From contig JADQBR010000032.1 in assembly GCA_016278515.1 (NCBI GenBank), positions 1-64,000 on the forward strand: DNA of 64,000 nt, in the 5' to 3' direction. A program made the translations under genes and the position numbers. Below are positions 16,653-25,638 of this stretch, one piece after another. How positions within the stretch are numbered: position 1 is the first letter of the stretch; each line of letters begins with the position of its first letter. The stretch comes from Bacillota bacterium (lineage in GTDB: Bacteria; Bacillota; JADQBR01). The notes beneath the pieces are model-generated. The model searched no databases and had not been told where the DNA came from. It saw only the letters and a list, made by a program, of their open reading frames with translations.

Positions 16653-17453
16653 TTAAAACTTCATTGTTCCAATCGATAGCCTGTCCAAATTGTCCCAAAT
16701 ATAAGGGTTCAGCACCTTAATAAAGGTTCCTTTCATTCCTAACGACTTGGAATTGATAACGCCGGCACTTTCGAATTTCCTAAGCGCATTAACTATAACG
16801 GATCGAGTAATACCAGCATCATCTGCTATCTTACTGGCGATTATGATCCCTTCATTCCCTTCCAAGCTTTTTAAAATTGCGTAGACTGCTTCACCTTCAG
16901 AGTAGGAAAGGGTCTCCACTGCGATATGCACCATTGCTTTTCTTCGCGCCTCTTCTTCATTCTTTTCCACCTGGGCCCTGACAATTTCCATAGCAATAAC
17001 TGTTGAACCATATTCAGCAAGAACTAAATCCCCATCCGAAAACCAATCGTCAAATTTACTTAGTACAAGAGTGCCTAATCTATTAGCACCACCAATAATT
17101 GGTACATAAGTAGTTACTTTGTTGCCAAATCCGCACTGCTCTTTACCTCCCGACAATACACAGTAGTCTTTGTGAGCCACGTTTGCTTTTGTTTCCTTAA
17201 AGTCCACCAATGATTCAGTATATTCTTCAGGAAAACACTTAAGGTCATAGATGATATCTTCAATTACGTCACAGCTACGACCTTTGGAAAATGCATACCC
17301 CAAGATATTACCATAACGCCCAATAAGATAACAGTTTGCAACTATATTCTCACTTAATATTCGGGCCATATCCCTAAAGTCTACCGGTTGCCCCGCAGAC
17401 CTTTGAATTAAATCGTTCATAGCACGTGTTTTTTCAAGCAAAGTTTTCATCAA
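16653..17453 (-). CDS. codY: GTP-sensing transcriptional regulator CodY
   Basis: A 266-residue global repressor that senses branched-chain amino acids and GTP and controls amino acid, nitrogen and post-exponential genes. The N-terminal GAF ligand domain (LLEKTRAMNDLIQRSAG ... NCYLIGRYGNILGYAF) and the C-terminal winged helix (ASKIADDAGITRSVIVNALRKFESAGVI, recognition helix near 215-230) are complete and the length is normal. Start ATG 17453 with the ATG codon three bases later as an alternative. Unlike in Bacillus it is not in an xerC-hslVU-codY operon: it stands alone and divergently to serC. A CodY-box-like site lies in its own leader. Confidence 0.96.
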   Translation of the reverse strand: MMKTLLEKTRAMNDLIQRSAGQPVDFRDMARILSENIVANCYLIGRYGNILGYAFSKGRSCDVIEDIIYDLKCFPEEYTESLVDFKETKANVAHKDYCVLSGGKEQCGFGNKVTTYVPIIGGANRLGTLVLSKFDDWFSDGDLVLAEYGSTVIAMEIVRAQVEKNEEEARRKAMVHIAVETLSYSEGEAVYAILKSLEGNEGIIIASKIADDAGITRSVIVNALRKFESAGVINSKSLGMKGTFIKVLNPYIWDNLDRLSIGTMKF

Positions 17454-17471
17454 TATCCTCCTATTTATTAC

Positions 17472-17486
17472 AAATTTTTAAAAATT
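17472..17486 (-). promoter_or_regulatory. Candidate CodY box in the codY leader
   Basis: AAATTTTTAAAAATT differs from the 15-base CodY consensus AATTTTCWGAAAATT at three positions. It lies between the predicted codY promoter and its start codon, where binding would block transcription (autoregulation). AT-rich context makes chance matches likely. Confidence 0.4.
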
Positions 17487-17514
17487 GTTCTTTTGTTCAC
17501 ATTGTGTTACTTAT

Positions 17515-17542
17515 ATTATATTAGTTACAAATTCCAGGTCAA
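17515..17542 (-). promoter_or_regulatory. Promoter of codY
   Basis: TTGACC, 16 bases, then a perfect TATAAT (minus strand, -10 at 17515-17520), about 60 bases upstream of the codY start. Confidence 0.65.
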
Positions 17543-17664
17543 CCTTAATGTTTATATTTTCTCTCAATGTAAAGAATAATATTTAAAACTTGTTAATTCA
17601 AAGGCTCTTTTCTAAAACTCTTAGGTTAAACCTTAAAAAAATATCGAATTTTTTCCAAAAACCT

Positions 17665-17693
17665 TTGAGTCAAGAGTAGATTTACATTATAAT
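17665..17693 (+). promoter_or_regulatory. Promoter of serC
   Basis: TTGAGT (-35), 17 bases, TATAAT (-10, 17688-17693), about 35 bases upstream of the serC start. Confidence 0.7.
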
Positions 17694-17728
17694 TTGAAAT
17701 AATAAACTTTTAGTTAGGAGAATCTGCC

Positions 17729-18814
17729 ATGAATAAGCGTGTATATAATTTTTATGCAGGTCCAGCCACATTACCTGAAAACGTGTTGAAAACTGCACAG
17801 ACAGAACTTTTAAACTATCAAAACTCCGGTATGTCGATTATGGAAATGAGCCATCGTTCCCCCTCTGTAGAAAAAGTAATGTCCTCTGCAGAACAATCTA
17901 TCAAGGAGTTACTAAACATTCCGGAAGGTTATCGGGTACTTTTTTTACAAGGTGGTGCCAGTTCTCAATTTTTTATGGTCCCATATAACTTCCTGCCTAA
18001 GAATAAGGTCGCTAATTACTTAGTTACCGGTAGTTTTGCGGAAAAAGCATATCAGGAAGGCGCTCAAATTGGACAAGCACATGTAGCAGCAACCACCAAG
18101 GAGTTAAAATATACTAGGGTGAATACGCCTGATGAGATCTCTTTAAGTAAAGATGTTGCTTATGTTCATCTAACTTCAAATAATACTATTTACGGAACCC
18201 AATGGGATAAATTTCCTGAATTCGATGTACCATTGATAGCTGATATGTCTAGTGATATTTTATCGCGGCAATTTGATGCTTCCAAGTTTGATCTTATTTA
18301 TGCCGGTGCGCAGAAAAATCTTGGCCCGGCAGGCGTTACCATCGTAGTAATTAGTAATGATTTATTAGAAATTAGTGCCCAGCAAAAAACACTACCAACT
18401 ATGCTGAATTATACAACCCATGCACAAAAGGACTCGCTTTATAATACTCCATCCGTCTTTCCTATATATATTGTTAACCTTGTTCTGGAATGGTTGAAAG
18501 AGCAGGGCGGGGTGGTCGAAGTTGAGAAACAAAATAGACATAAAGCAGGAATTATTTACGACATTATTGACCAAAGTGACGGTTTTTATCAAGGCCACGC
18601 GCAGAGAGACCGTTCTATAATGAATATAACCTTCAGACTTCAGAATGAAGATTTGGAAAAGAAATTCGTACAGGAAACAGCGGATAAAGGTCTGATTGGA
18701 TTGAAGGGGCACCGCTCCGTGGGCGGCATTAGAGCCTCGATTTATAACGCTATGCCTGTTTCAGGCTGCCAGGCCTTGGCGGATTTTATGATTAATTTCA
18801 TGAGAAACAATTAG
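17729..18814 (+). CDS. serC: Phosphoserine aminotransferase
   Basis: Converts 3-phosphohydroxypyruvate and glutamate to 3-phosphoserine and 2-oxoglutarate, the second step of serine synthesis; a PLP enzyme of the cytosol. The 361 residues have the SerC start YNFYAGPATLPENVL, the phosphate-binding loop QGGASSQF, the PLP Lys196 in YAGAQKNLGPAG, and the C-terminal GHRSVGGIRASIYNA. Start ATG has TTAGGAG upstream. It stands alone with its own promoter and terminator, without serA beside it, and is divergent from codY, a plausible regulator. Confidence 0.96.
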   Translation: MNKRVYNFYAGPATLPENVLKTAQTELLNYQNSGMSIMEMSHRSPSVEKVMSSAEQSIKELLNIPEGYRVLFLQGGASSQFFMVPYNFLPKNKVANYLVTGSFAEKAYQEGAQIGQAHVAATTKELKYTRVNTPDEISLSKDVAYVHLTSNNTIYGTQWDKFPEFDVPLIADMSSDILSRQFDASKFDLIYAGAQKNLGPAGVTIVVISNDLLEISAQQKTLPTMLNYTTHAQKDSLYNTPSVFPIYIVNLVLEWLKEQGGVVEVEKQNRHKAGIIYDIIDQSDGFYQGHAQRDRSIMNITFRLQNEDLEKKFVQETADKGLIGLKGHRSVGGIRASIYNAMPVSGCQALADFMINFMRNN

Positions 18815-18816
18815 AA

Positions 18817-18840
18817 AAAGTGGGGTTAAAGCCCCACTTT
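18817..18840 (+). terminator. Terminator of serC
   Basis: A 9-bp perfect stem AAAGTGGGG / CCCCACTTT with a 6-base loop right after the stop codon, followed by CTAAATTTT; it may also serve the convergent permease gene. Confidence 0.75.
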
Positions 18841-18847
18841 CTAAATT

Positions 18848-19954
18848 TTACTCTTTGTTATCTTCCCTAGGTTTAGCTGCAGGTGCAGGTACTACGGTTC
18901 CTTGTCTTTCACGTATGAAGGTATACGTTAGACCAATCAATAGTGCTAACCCGGCAAAACCTACAGTTGGCAGCAAATAACTGACTAGATTAACAAATCC
19001 AAAACGACTCAATACAAATGCGCCCACTGCTGCACCGACTGCCAGCCAACGCCCTTTAAAACTAGTTGGATTGGATAAACGAGTGACAAAACCATATAGA
19101 CTGCCAACTGCCGTGGTGTACACTTCCGCAAAAAGTACTCCACTATAAAGAAGTTGTGCCAAAGGAGAAATTTCGCCGGCCAAAAATATCATGGGGACAT
19201 CAAAGCGGCCTACTTGCGAGATTTTAATTAATAATGCGGTAACAATAGCTGTTGCACCTAAGCCAAGACCCAGGCCCCCAAATAAAGCTCCTTTTGCCAG
19301 GGCTGTTTCATTGTTGGCTTCTTTGCCCAATGGAGCTAGTATAGCAACTGACAAAACTAAGTTGTAAGATACATAGAGTAGTGCAGCCAGCATCCAGTTT
19401 CCTACCGCTGCATTCGGTATATTAGGTGCAGCACCTATTATGTCACTAAAACTACCTTGACTGATAATTGTGATGCTAACAACTAAAACAGCGGTAAGCA
19501 AGAACGGTACTATGAAACTAATTGACTTAATAACGCTGCCAATACCGAAGGTCACTGTTACAAGCGTAAGTCCGACCATAACGATGCTACCCAATAGCGG
19601 TGATAATCCGAACTGCTCCTGGAAAACTGCACCTGAACCGGCTGCCATTATAGTTAGTGCCCCAAAGAGAAAAAATATTATAACATAATCTATCACAGTA
19701 CCAATCTTTTTACCGACAACATACTTAACTACCGGCAAATGGGAGTCAGCCTGAAGTTCAAATCCTAATGTCAACATTCGCCAGCCAAAAAATACGAATA
19801 GCATGGTGGACATAATAAGTCCTATATAGGCGATAGGGCCAAAATAGCCAAAAAACTGCAGTACCTCTTGGCCTGAAGCAAAACCTGCACCTACAACTGT
19901 TCCTATATATGTAGCAGCCACAGTAAATGTTGATAGTTTTTTATCCCCAGCCAC
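18848..19954 (-). CDS. YkvI-family membrane transporter
   Basis: A 368-residue integral membrane protein with about ten hydrophobic segments, starting VAATYIGTVVGAGFASGQEVLQFFG, a typical opening for the YkvI/COG3949 branch of the APC-like superfamily. The C-terminal tail is charged and cytosolic. The GTG start has AAGGAG eight bases before it. Members are uncharacterised or proposed amino acid or cation-coupled transporters. No partner gene gives a substrate clue; the neighbour serC is convergent. Confidence 0.8.
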   Translation of the reverse strand: MAGDKKLSTFTVAATYIGTVVGAGFASGQEVLQFFGYFGPIAYIGLIMSTMLFVFFGWRMLTLGFELQADSHLPVVKYVVGKKIGTVIDYVIIFFLFGALTIMAAGSGAVFQEQFGLSPLLGSIVMVGLTLVTVTFGIGSVIKSISFIVPFLLTAVLVVSITIISQGSFSDIIGAAPNIPNAAVGNWMLAALLYVSYNLVLSVAILAPLGKEANNETALAKGALFGGLGLGLGATAIVTALLIKISQVGRFDVPMIFLAGEISPLAQLLYSGVLFAEVYTTAVGSLYGFVTRLSNPTSFKGRWLAVGAAVGAFVLSRFGFVNLVSYLLPTVGFAGLALLIGLTYTFIRERQGTVVPAPAAKPREDNKE

Positions 19955-20113
19955 AAAATCACTCCTTTCTACACCTTTAGTTTGTGGTTAGAACGGGCAT
20001 TTTACTACTTGGTAAATCTACCAGCAGTGAAAAATTTAGTATTTTGAAGGAAAATAAGATTATTGTCGAAGAACTAGAAGATAAGTCAAATCGAAAGAGG
20101 TGTAATACTAATC

Positions 20114-21316
20114 GTGAAAAACATTGTACTATTAGGAGACGGAATGGCAGATTATCCATTGGCAGAATTAGGAGATCTAACACCATTGCAGTACGCTAAC
20201 ACACCCAATATGGATAAGCTTGCCCTAATCAGTCGTTTAGGAATGGCAAAAACAATCCCGGATGGTTACGCCCCGGGAAGTGATGTAGCAAACCTATCCG
20301 TTATAGGATACGACCCTAAAATGTATTATACCGGCCGCTCACCCTTGGAAGCGGCCAGCATGGGGATTGATCTTGCGAAAGGTGATATCGCCTTTCGCTG
20401 CAATTTGGTTACTCTATCAGAAGAACCCGACTACGAAAACAAAACCATGCTGGATTACTGCGCCGGGGAAATTTCTTCCTCCAAGGCTAAAATATTAATA
20501 GATTTGATTAATCAGACTTATGATGGTGGGGAAATCACCTTTTATCCAGGCATTAGTTACAGACACCTCATGCTTTGGAGAAACGGCAAGATAAATATGG
20601 AAACAACTCCACCACACGATATTGCTGATAAGATAATCGGTTCTCATTTGCCCACAGGAGATGGGGCAGATATTTTATTGAACATGATGAAGCAGAGCTA
20701 TGACGCCTTATCCAACCATCCTATAAATGTTGAAAAACACGAGCTGGGGGAACACCCGGCTAATTCAATCTGGTTGTGGGGTCAGGGGACAAAACCCAAC
20801 ATGCCGTCTTTTCAATCGCTCTATGGTTTGAAAGGAGCCATGATCTCCGCCGTAGATCTCACCAAGGGACTTGCTTTAAGTATGGGGCTTGAAGTTATTG
20901 AGGTTCCTGGCGCTACAGGCAATATCCATACAAATTTTTCTGGAAAAGCACAAGCTGCTTTGCGAGCTCTCGACAACAGCATGGAATTTGTCTACATACA
21001 TGTGGAGGCTCCCGACGAAGCCGGCCACCAAGGTAGTATAGAGGATAAGGTTAAAGCAATTGAAGCCATAGACAAACAAGTGCTAGGGGAAATAGTGGCA
21101 GGTATGAATTCCATTGATCAATATAAATTAATATTATTGCCCGACCACCCCACGCCCATAAAACTCCAAACCCACACAGCAGAGCCTGTCCCATTTATGA
21201 TCTTTGACAGCACTGCTCCTGCCCAGGGCAAGCCTAGTTTTGATGAGATTTCCGCCAAAAATACCGGTTTGTATATTGATAAAGGTGATACCTTAATGAA
21301 TTACTTTATTAAATAA
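20114..21316 (+). CDS. apgM: Cofactor-independent phosphoglycerate mutase, archaeal type (ApgM)
   Basis: A 400-residue enzyme of the alkaline phosphatase superfamily. It interconverts 3- and 2-phosphoglycerate, or acts as a phosphotransferase such as the proposed homoserine kinase. Visible are the metal-binding N-terminus LLGDGMADYP, the GSDVANLSVIGYDP motif near 55-68, TGRSPLEAASMGI, and C-terminal metal ligands in HVEAPDEAGHQG and LPDHPTP. The GTG start at 20114 is preceded by GAGGTG at some distance. Single gene with its own terminator. Glycolysis genes sit elsewhere in the window, so the metabolic role is open. Confidence 0.85.
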   Translation: MKNIVLLGDGMADYPLAELGDLTPLQYANTPNMDKLALISRLGMAKTIPDGYAPGSDVANLSVIGYDPKMYYTGRSPLEAASMGIDLAKGDIAFRCNLVTLSEEPDYENKTMLDYCAGEISSSKAKILIDLINQTYDGGEITFYPGISYRHLMLWRNGKINMETTPPHDIADKIIGSHLPTGDGADILLNMMKQSYDALSNHPINVEKHELGEHPANSIWLWGQGTKPNMPSFQSLYGLKGAMISAVDLTKGLALSMGLEVIEVPGATGNIHTNFSGKAQAALRALDNSMEFVYIHVEAPDEAGHQGSIEDKVKAIEAIDKQVLGEIVAGMNSIDQYKLILLPDHPTPIKLQTHTAEPVPFMIFDSTAPAQGKPSFDEISAKNTGLYIDKGDTLMNYFIK

Positions 21317-21356
21317 AACAAAGGCAATATGGTCATCGCCATATTGCCTTTGTTTT
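21315..21356 (+). terminator. Bidirectional terminator after apgM
   Basis: An 18-bp perfect stem (arms 21315-21332 and 21339-21356, AAAACAAAGGC ... GCCTTTGTTTT) with a 6-base loop. Symmetric A/T ends let it serve apgM and the convergent glycosidase gene. Confidence 0.88.
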
Positions 21357-21360
21357 ATCT

Positions 21361-22422
21361 TTATGGGTAAACTAAAATGTTAGTTGCTACCGGACGTTCC
21401 TTACCATCGGACGGGCGGTTTAATACTCTACCATTGAAAACCATGGTGCTAGAACCACCACCATCTAAGTTATATGCGTTTACCACACCCAGCTCCAGTA
21501 ATTTAATCTGCATCCCTTCTAAACTAATGCCTTTGCTCCAGCCCGGCCGGCGGCCATCTATTACTATAAAAATCAGATCGCCATTGGCATACTGCCCAAT
21601 GACAGCCCTGGGGTGCCTTTCCCGCTGCCATTTTTCCGGAATGGGTAGCGGTTGACCGTTTTTTATTAACATTGGGACAAAACTTACTCCGTACCAGGCT
21701 TTCGTTGCCAATAACCGATCTTTTCTATCATATAACCCACCTACCAATTCACCTTGTTTGGTCCAACCCGAAAAAAATAGGTCATCGTGAGTGGGATTAA
21801 ACCCATCTATCAGGACCCCCTGTATAACGGTATTGCCAATTGGAACAGTCATTACCTGTCCATTTCTTGAAGTTTCATAAAACCCACCCCCATTGACACC
21901 AAACAAGGCTCCAGTCCTTTTTAACGCTTCACTGGTTGTTTCTTTCTCTCCCAGAGTATCCTCTGCCGTAACCACTTTAATAGTCTTAGGATCATAAAGT
22001 TTTAACTTGGCAGCATAGCCCCGATACTCCTCTGCTTTGAGCTTAAATATTTTAAGTTCAATCTTATCTGATTTAAATATTTCAAAAGGTTTGCCCAGTT
22101 TAGCAAGAATATTCTTTTCGTATATTTCATTAGAAAGATTTCTCTGCTCTTGGCTCTTTTTTGCCAGTTGTCTTAATAGTTCCTGTTGCTTTTCATACTG
22201 CCTTTGTTGTTCCGCCAAATTTTCCGTAATAAAGCCAATTCCACTTTTTAGTTGATCTAATTTGCCATCATATACCTCAACTTGCTTTTCAAATGGCGAC
22301 AAAGACAGCAGCATGTCATCCTGATTATCAAAGTATCTTTGGGGCATTTCTTGAGACACACCAACTACCACCCCGGATATAGGTGCAAGTAAAAAAATCA
22401 AAAACAAGGTAATTATGCGCAT
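21361..22422 (-). CDS. Phosphodiester glycosidase family protein (NAGPA domain)
   Basis: A 353-residue exported protein: an N-terminal hydrophobic segment (about 2-22), a long charged coiled-coil region (about 45-110), then an NAGPA/DUF2233 domain with GALFGVNGGGFYE and the C-terminal NAYNLDGGGSSTMVFNG signature. Such domains act on sugar phosphodiester links in cell-wall or exopolysaccharide material. Its ATG follows the upstream membrane protein stop by one base, so the two are translationally coupled and probably act together at the cell surface. Substrate unknown. Confidence 0.88.
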   Translation of the reverse strand: MRIITLFLIFLLAPISGVVVGVSQEMPQRYFDNQDDMLLSLSPFEKQVEVYDGKLDQLKSGIGFITENLAEQQRQYEKQQELLRQLAKKSQEQRNLSNEIYEKNILAKLGKPFEIFKSDKIELKIFKLKAEEYRGYAAKLKLYDPKTIKVVTAEDTLGEKETTSEALKRTGALFGVNGGGFYETSRNGQVMTVPIGNTVIQGVLIDGFNPTHDDLFFSGWTKQGELVGGLYDRKDRLLATKAWYGVSFVPMLIKNGQPLPIPEKWQRERHPRAVIGQYANGDLIFIVIDGRRPGWSKGISLEGMQIKLLELGVVNAYNLDGGGSSTMVFNGRVLNRPSDGKERPVATNILVYP

Positions 22423-22423
22423 C

Positions 22424-22843
22424 TTAATTTCCTTTCAATATTTCTAAGCTTTTTCTTAGTTCTTCAAGCTGTTTGTCCAATTGCTCAATTCTGTTATTTA
22501 GCTGTTCCCGAGTCTCATTTGATTCGTTAAGACTGTCATCCGCATTTGCTAAAGCCTCTTCAATCTGTTCCATATCCACGTTTAGTGCAGTTAGTCTGTC
22601 TTCCAGTTCTTGCACCCTGAGAGCGTTAGTTTCTTGAACCGCATTAATAGATTGTTCTATTAATGTTTTTGTCTGCTGATGGTTTTTAGCCATTCTTGTT
22701 TCTATGTACCAATAGCCTGCATAAACACCAACCAGCCAAAATATTATCAGTAAGATCGAAAGTATTACCTGGATCATACCAATTTTCTTTGTTTTTTTAC
22801 GCCGATGCCTCGGCACTTTCTGCGTTGTTAATTGTTCATCCAT
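22424..22843 (-). CDS. Membrane-anchored coiled-coil protein, function unknown
   Basis: A 139-residue protein with a basic N-terminus (RHRRKKTKK), one membrane helix (about 24-46) and a long extracellular acidic coiled coil (about 60-138; heptads rich in L, E, Q). No enzymatic motif. Next to the phosphodiester glycosidase gene, one base apart, which also has a coiled coil; a complex of the two at the cell surface is a reasonable guess but unproven. Confidence 0.65.
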   Translation of the reverse strand: MDEQLTTQKVPRHRRKKTKKIGMIQVILSILLIIFWLVGVYAGYWYIETRMAKNHQQTKTLIEQSINAVQETNALRVQELEDRLTALNVDMEQIEEALANADDSLNESNETREQLNNRIEQLDKQLEELRKSLEILKGN

Positions 22844-22899
22844 TATTACACACCACCTAGGATAATAAATACTATTTATTAGACCGTTAAAATATAAAA

Positions 22900-22934
22900 A
22901 AGTTTCTTAGGACTCTTTGCACCCTAAGAAACTT
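22900..22934 (-). terminator. Terminator of the GGDEF-like histidine kinase gene
   Basis: A 12-bp perfect stem AAGTTTCTTAGG / CCTAAGAAACTT with an 11-base loop; on the minus strand a TTTTTATA tail follows. Strong intrinsic terminator just after the kinase stop. Confidence 0.88.
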
Positions 22935-22963
22935 ATTCATTTTAGGAAATATGTTTTCCTGCA

Positions 22964-24682
22964 TTAAATGGCCAAATTTCCACTGCCAATTTTACCCTGG
23001 GATATTGGCAGATGAATGGATACCACAGTCCCACTCTTTTGCTCGCTGCGAATAATGATATCACCATTATGGGCGGAAATGATTTTTTGAGTTACAGCCA
23101 GGCCGAGACCTGTCCCTTCATCCTTAGTTGTAAAAAAGGGGTTAAAAACGTGTAGTAGGTCCTGGTCTTTTATTCCTTGGCCCGTATCCTCAAATGATAT
23201 TACAATCTTATCCGTTAAAGTGGCTAAACTAATAAAGATTTCTCCACCCCCGGGCATAGCCTCAAAGCTGTTAACCATAACATTAATGAGGGCCTGTCGC
23301 AATTGTTCCTTATCAGCATGGACATTAGGCAAGTAACTGGGTATTTGCATCATGATAGCTACCTCGTGCAAACGCGCTTGGCCTTCTAAAAAGTCAATTA
23401 GTTCCTGAACAAACCCGATGACATTTATTTCCTCTAAATGCGTCGGTGAGGGCTTGGACAACAGTAGAAAATCCCCTATCAATTCCGCTAATTTATTTAC
23501 ATCCTCAGTCATGTAATTCAGATATTGCTGTAAGCGAGGATCGTCAGTACTTTCCTTAGCTAACTGGCAAAATCCTTTTACTGACGTAATAGGGTTTCTT
23601 AATTCATGGGCTAAGCCGGCCGCCAACTGCCCCACCAAGGCCATCTTCTCCGCCCGTTTCTGCCGCTCTATTTCCTCTGTCACCTGATTCCCCTTCTCTT
23701 CTTTCAAACGTCCAATGGCCGCATTTAGTAATTTTTCAACATAAATCCCATCCTCGGGACAATCAGCATAACCAACCAGAACTTTTAACCTTCTAATACC
23801 CAGTTTATCGCAGATTTTTCTTACATCTAGCTTGAAATGGCTAATGCAATAATCCGTCTCTTCACTGGTCATTGATGTTAAAATCGCAAACTGATCACCT
23901 GAGTAGCGAAAGGCCTGATCATTTTTCTTAAAATAGCGTTTTAATGCCCTAGCAGTGTCTGCAATTATTTCATCACCAGTTTTATAGCCATAATTATTAT
24001 TATAATAACCTAGATTCCCCAGATCCAACACCAATAGCTTAAACTCTTTATTGGACTCTTGCCACTTTTTGGCCCAATCCTCCAAAGCCGGAATAAATAA
24101 ACGATATCTATAAAGCTTTGTCTGTTCATCATACCGTATTAGATCTTCCGTCTCTTGCCTTAACTGTTCAGTCCTATTCAATACCTTAATAATCATCTGA
24201 TAGGATAACCACATCAATCCAATAATACCAAATGCGTTAATTACCGGTTCATAAAAAAATACATGTTTACTTATTATAAAATGAATAACCTGCATTACTA
24301 ACGATGAAGTATTTACTACTAGAGATATCCACCCGAACATCTTATTGCCATAAGATGTATATATAAAAACATGCAATATATACATAAATAAATAATTACT
24401 CTCAATCCCACCAGTTAACACAAGTAATAAATTGAGCAGCAGCAGACTGCATAGCAATGATGCTTTGTTGAGAAAAGCATTCTTTCTTTTATACTTTATT
24501 AACTGAACCGCCGTGAAAGCAAATAATACTAAGGCGAAAGTATAACTCAAGGGTATGTTCCTATTATTAAATATTGTCTGAATGACTGCAATGAAAGCTA
24601 GTGCCATGAAAAAAATTTTCGTTTTATAGGTATCTATGATTGTTTCATTGTATCGTCTATTACCTGCCCATTGTTGGCTCAT
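22964..24682 (-). CDS. Sensor histidine kinase with membrane region and degenerate GGDEF domain
   Basis: A 572-residue protein: about six membrane helices (25-185), a GGDEF-like domain (about 190-330) whose signature is SGDQF instead of GGDEF, then HisKA with GLAHELRNPITSVKGF and a HATPase domain with NVMVNSFEAM, EDTGQGIKD and GTGLGLAVTQKI. The altered signature suggests the GGDEF part no longer makes cyclic-di-GMP and may bind a nucleotide or act as a linker. The HisKA and HATPase parts resemble sporulation or nutrient kinases such as KinB, which also have multi-pass sensors. No response regulator is adjacent. Single gene with a terminator. Confidence 0.88.
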   Translation of the reverse strand: MSQQWAGNRRYNETIIDTYKTKIFFMALAFIAVIQTIFNNRNIPLSYTFALVLFAFTAVQLIKYKRKNAFLNKASLLCSLLLLNLLLVLTGGIESNYLFMYILHVFIYTSYGNKMFGWISLVVNTSSLVMQVIHFIISKHVFFYEPVINAFGIIGLMWLSYQMIIKVLNRTEQLRQETEDLIRYDEQTKLYRYRLFIPALEDWAKKWQESNKEFKLLVLDLGNLGYYNNNYGYKTGDEIIADTARALKRYFKKNDQAFRYSGDQFAILTSMTSEETDYCISHFKLDVRKICDKLGIRRLKVLVGYADCPEDGIYVEKLLNAAIGRLKEEKGNQVTEEIERQKRAEKMALVGQLAAGLAHELRNPITSVKGFCQLAKESTDDPRLQQYLNYMTEDVNKLAELIGDFLLLSKPSPTHLEEINVIGFVQELIDFLEGQARLHEVAIMMQIPSYLPNVHADKEQLRQALINVMVNSFEAMPGGGEIFISLATLTDKIVISFEDTGQGIKDQDLLHVFNPFFTTKDEGTGLGLAVTQKIISAHNGDIIIRSEQKSGTVVSIHLPISQGKIGSGNLAI

Positions 24683-24915
24683 TTAAATATCTTTCCTCCA
24701 CAACCGTAAGTTAATTTTCTTTTTTATTTCAACAATTTACGATTTTATTCCTGCGAAGAATAATAGTGCTTTTCAGGAAATTATGAAGATTAAAGTCGAA
24801 AGGTGCTATTTACATTTAATTCCAGATGATTTGAAGGAATATCATTGGGAATTCATCATTATTAGAAGGATTTGTTCGAACAAAATTGAATCCACATATG
24901 CAGGGGGTGACAATA

Positions 24916-25593
24916 GTGCCAAATGAAGCTGTACAGCAACTTGTCAGCATTAAAGGTACACCGAATGGTCTATTGATCCAATATAATGGTCATGCCAATT
25001 CTAAAACATTAGTTAACGATTTAAATAATAAACTAAACTCACGAGATGGTTTCTTCAAGGGAGCAAAATATCGCATTTATGGTGCACCCGAATTGGCAGC
25101 AACCACCTTAAATGAACTTCATGCTATGTGTCATAATCACGGTCTAGTTTTATCTGAAATTGACATTGAGATTCCGCAACCAATCAGCAAGCCTAAAGCT
25201 GAACCTAGCTTGACCTCAACCAAAATATTAAATACCCGTACCCATATACAAGAAAAGACTCACTTAATTCAGAAGAGTCTCAGGTCAGGTACTGAAGAAC
25301 ATTTTGGAGGTAATGTAGTTATATTAGGGGACGTCAATCCCAGTGCAGAAGTTTCTGCTACAGGTGATATTATAATAATGGGCGCCCTTAAAGGCACTGC
25401 CCACGCGGGCTGTGCAGGCAACATTAACGCAGTAATTGTTGCCTATAAGCTTCACCCGAGCCAACTGCGTATCGCCAACAAAATAGCCCGCTCGCCTGAA
25501 AATTTGTCCGAAAGGCCCTACCCAGAATTGGCTTACGCCAATGAAGAAGATGGGATTATTATTGAAAAGTACAATCCTAATAAAAGAAGATAA
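24916..25593 (+). CDS. minC: Septum site-determining protein MinC
   Basis: A 225-residue FtsZ polymerisation inhibitor that, with MinD, prevents polar division. The C-terminal beta-helix domain is plain (GGNVVILGDVNPSAEVSATG, GALKGTAHAGCAG, AIVVAYKLHPSQLRIANKI-like), preceded by a weaker N-terminal domain and a flexible linker. The GTG at 24916 is the chosen start: GGGGGTGA lies 5 bases upstream, whereas the earlier TTG (24886) and ATG (24898) lack a ribosome site. Unusually, minD and minE or divIVA are not next to it. Confidence 0.85.
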   Translation: MPNEAVQQLVSIKGTPNGLLIQYNGHANSKTLVNDLNNKLNSRDGFFKGAKYRIYGAPELAATTLNELHAMCHNHGLVLSEIDIEIPQPISKPKAEPSLTSTKILNTRTHIQEKTHLIQKSLRSGTEEHFGGNVVILGDVNPSAEVSATGDIIIMGALKGTAHAGCAGNINAVIVAYKLHPSQLRIANKIARSPENLSERPYPELAYANEEDGIIIEKYNPNKRR

Positions 25594-25604
25594 AACGAAA
25601 CTAA

Positions 25605-25638
25605 TACGAGCCTCAACAATTTCTTGTCGAGGCTCGTA
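25605..25638 (+). terminator. Terminator of minC, convergent gene
   Basis: A 10-bp stem TACGAGCCTC / GAGGCTCGTA with a 14-base loop, followed by CTATTTTATTATTTG. Placed between minC and the convergent unknown gene. Confidence 0.8.
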
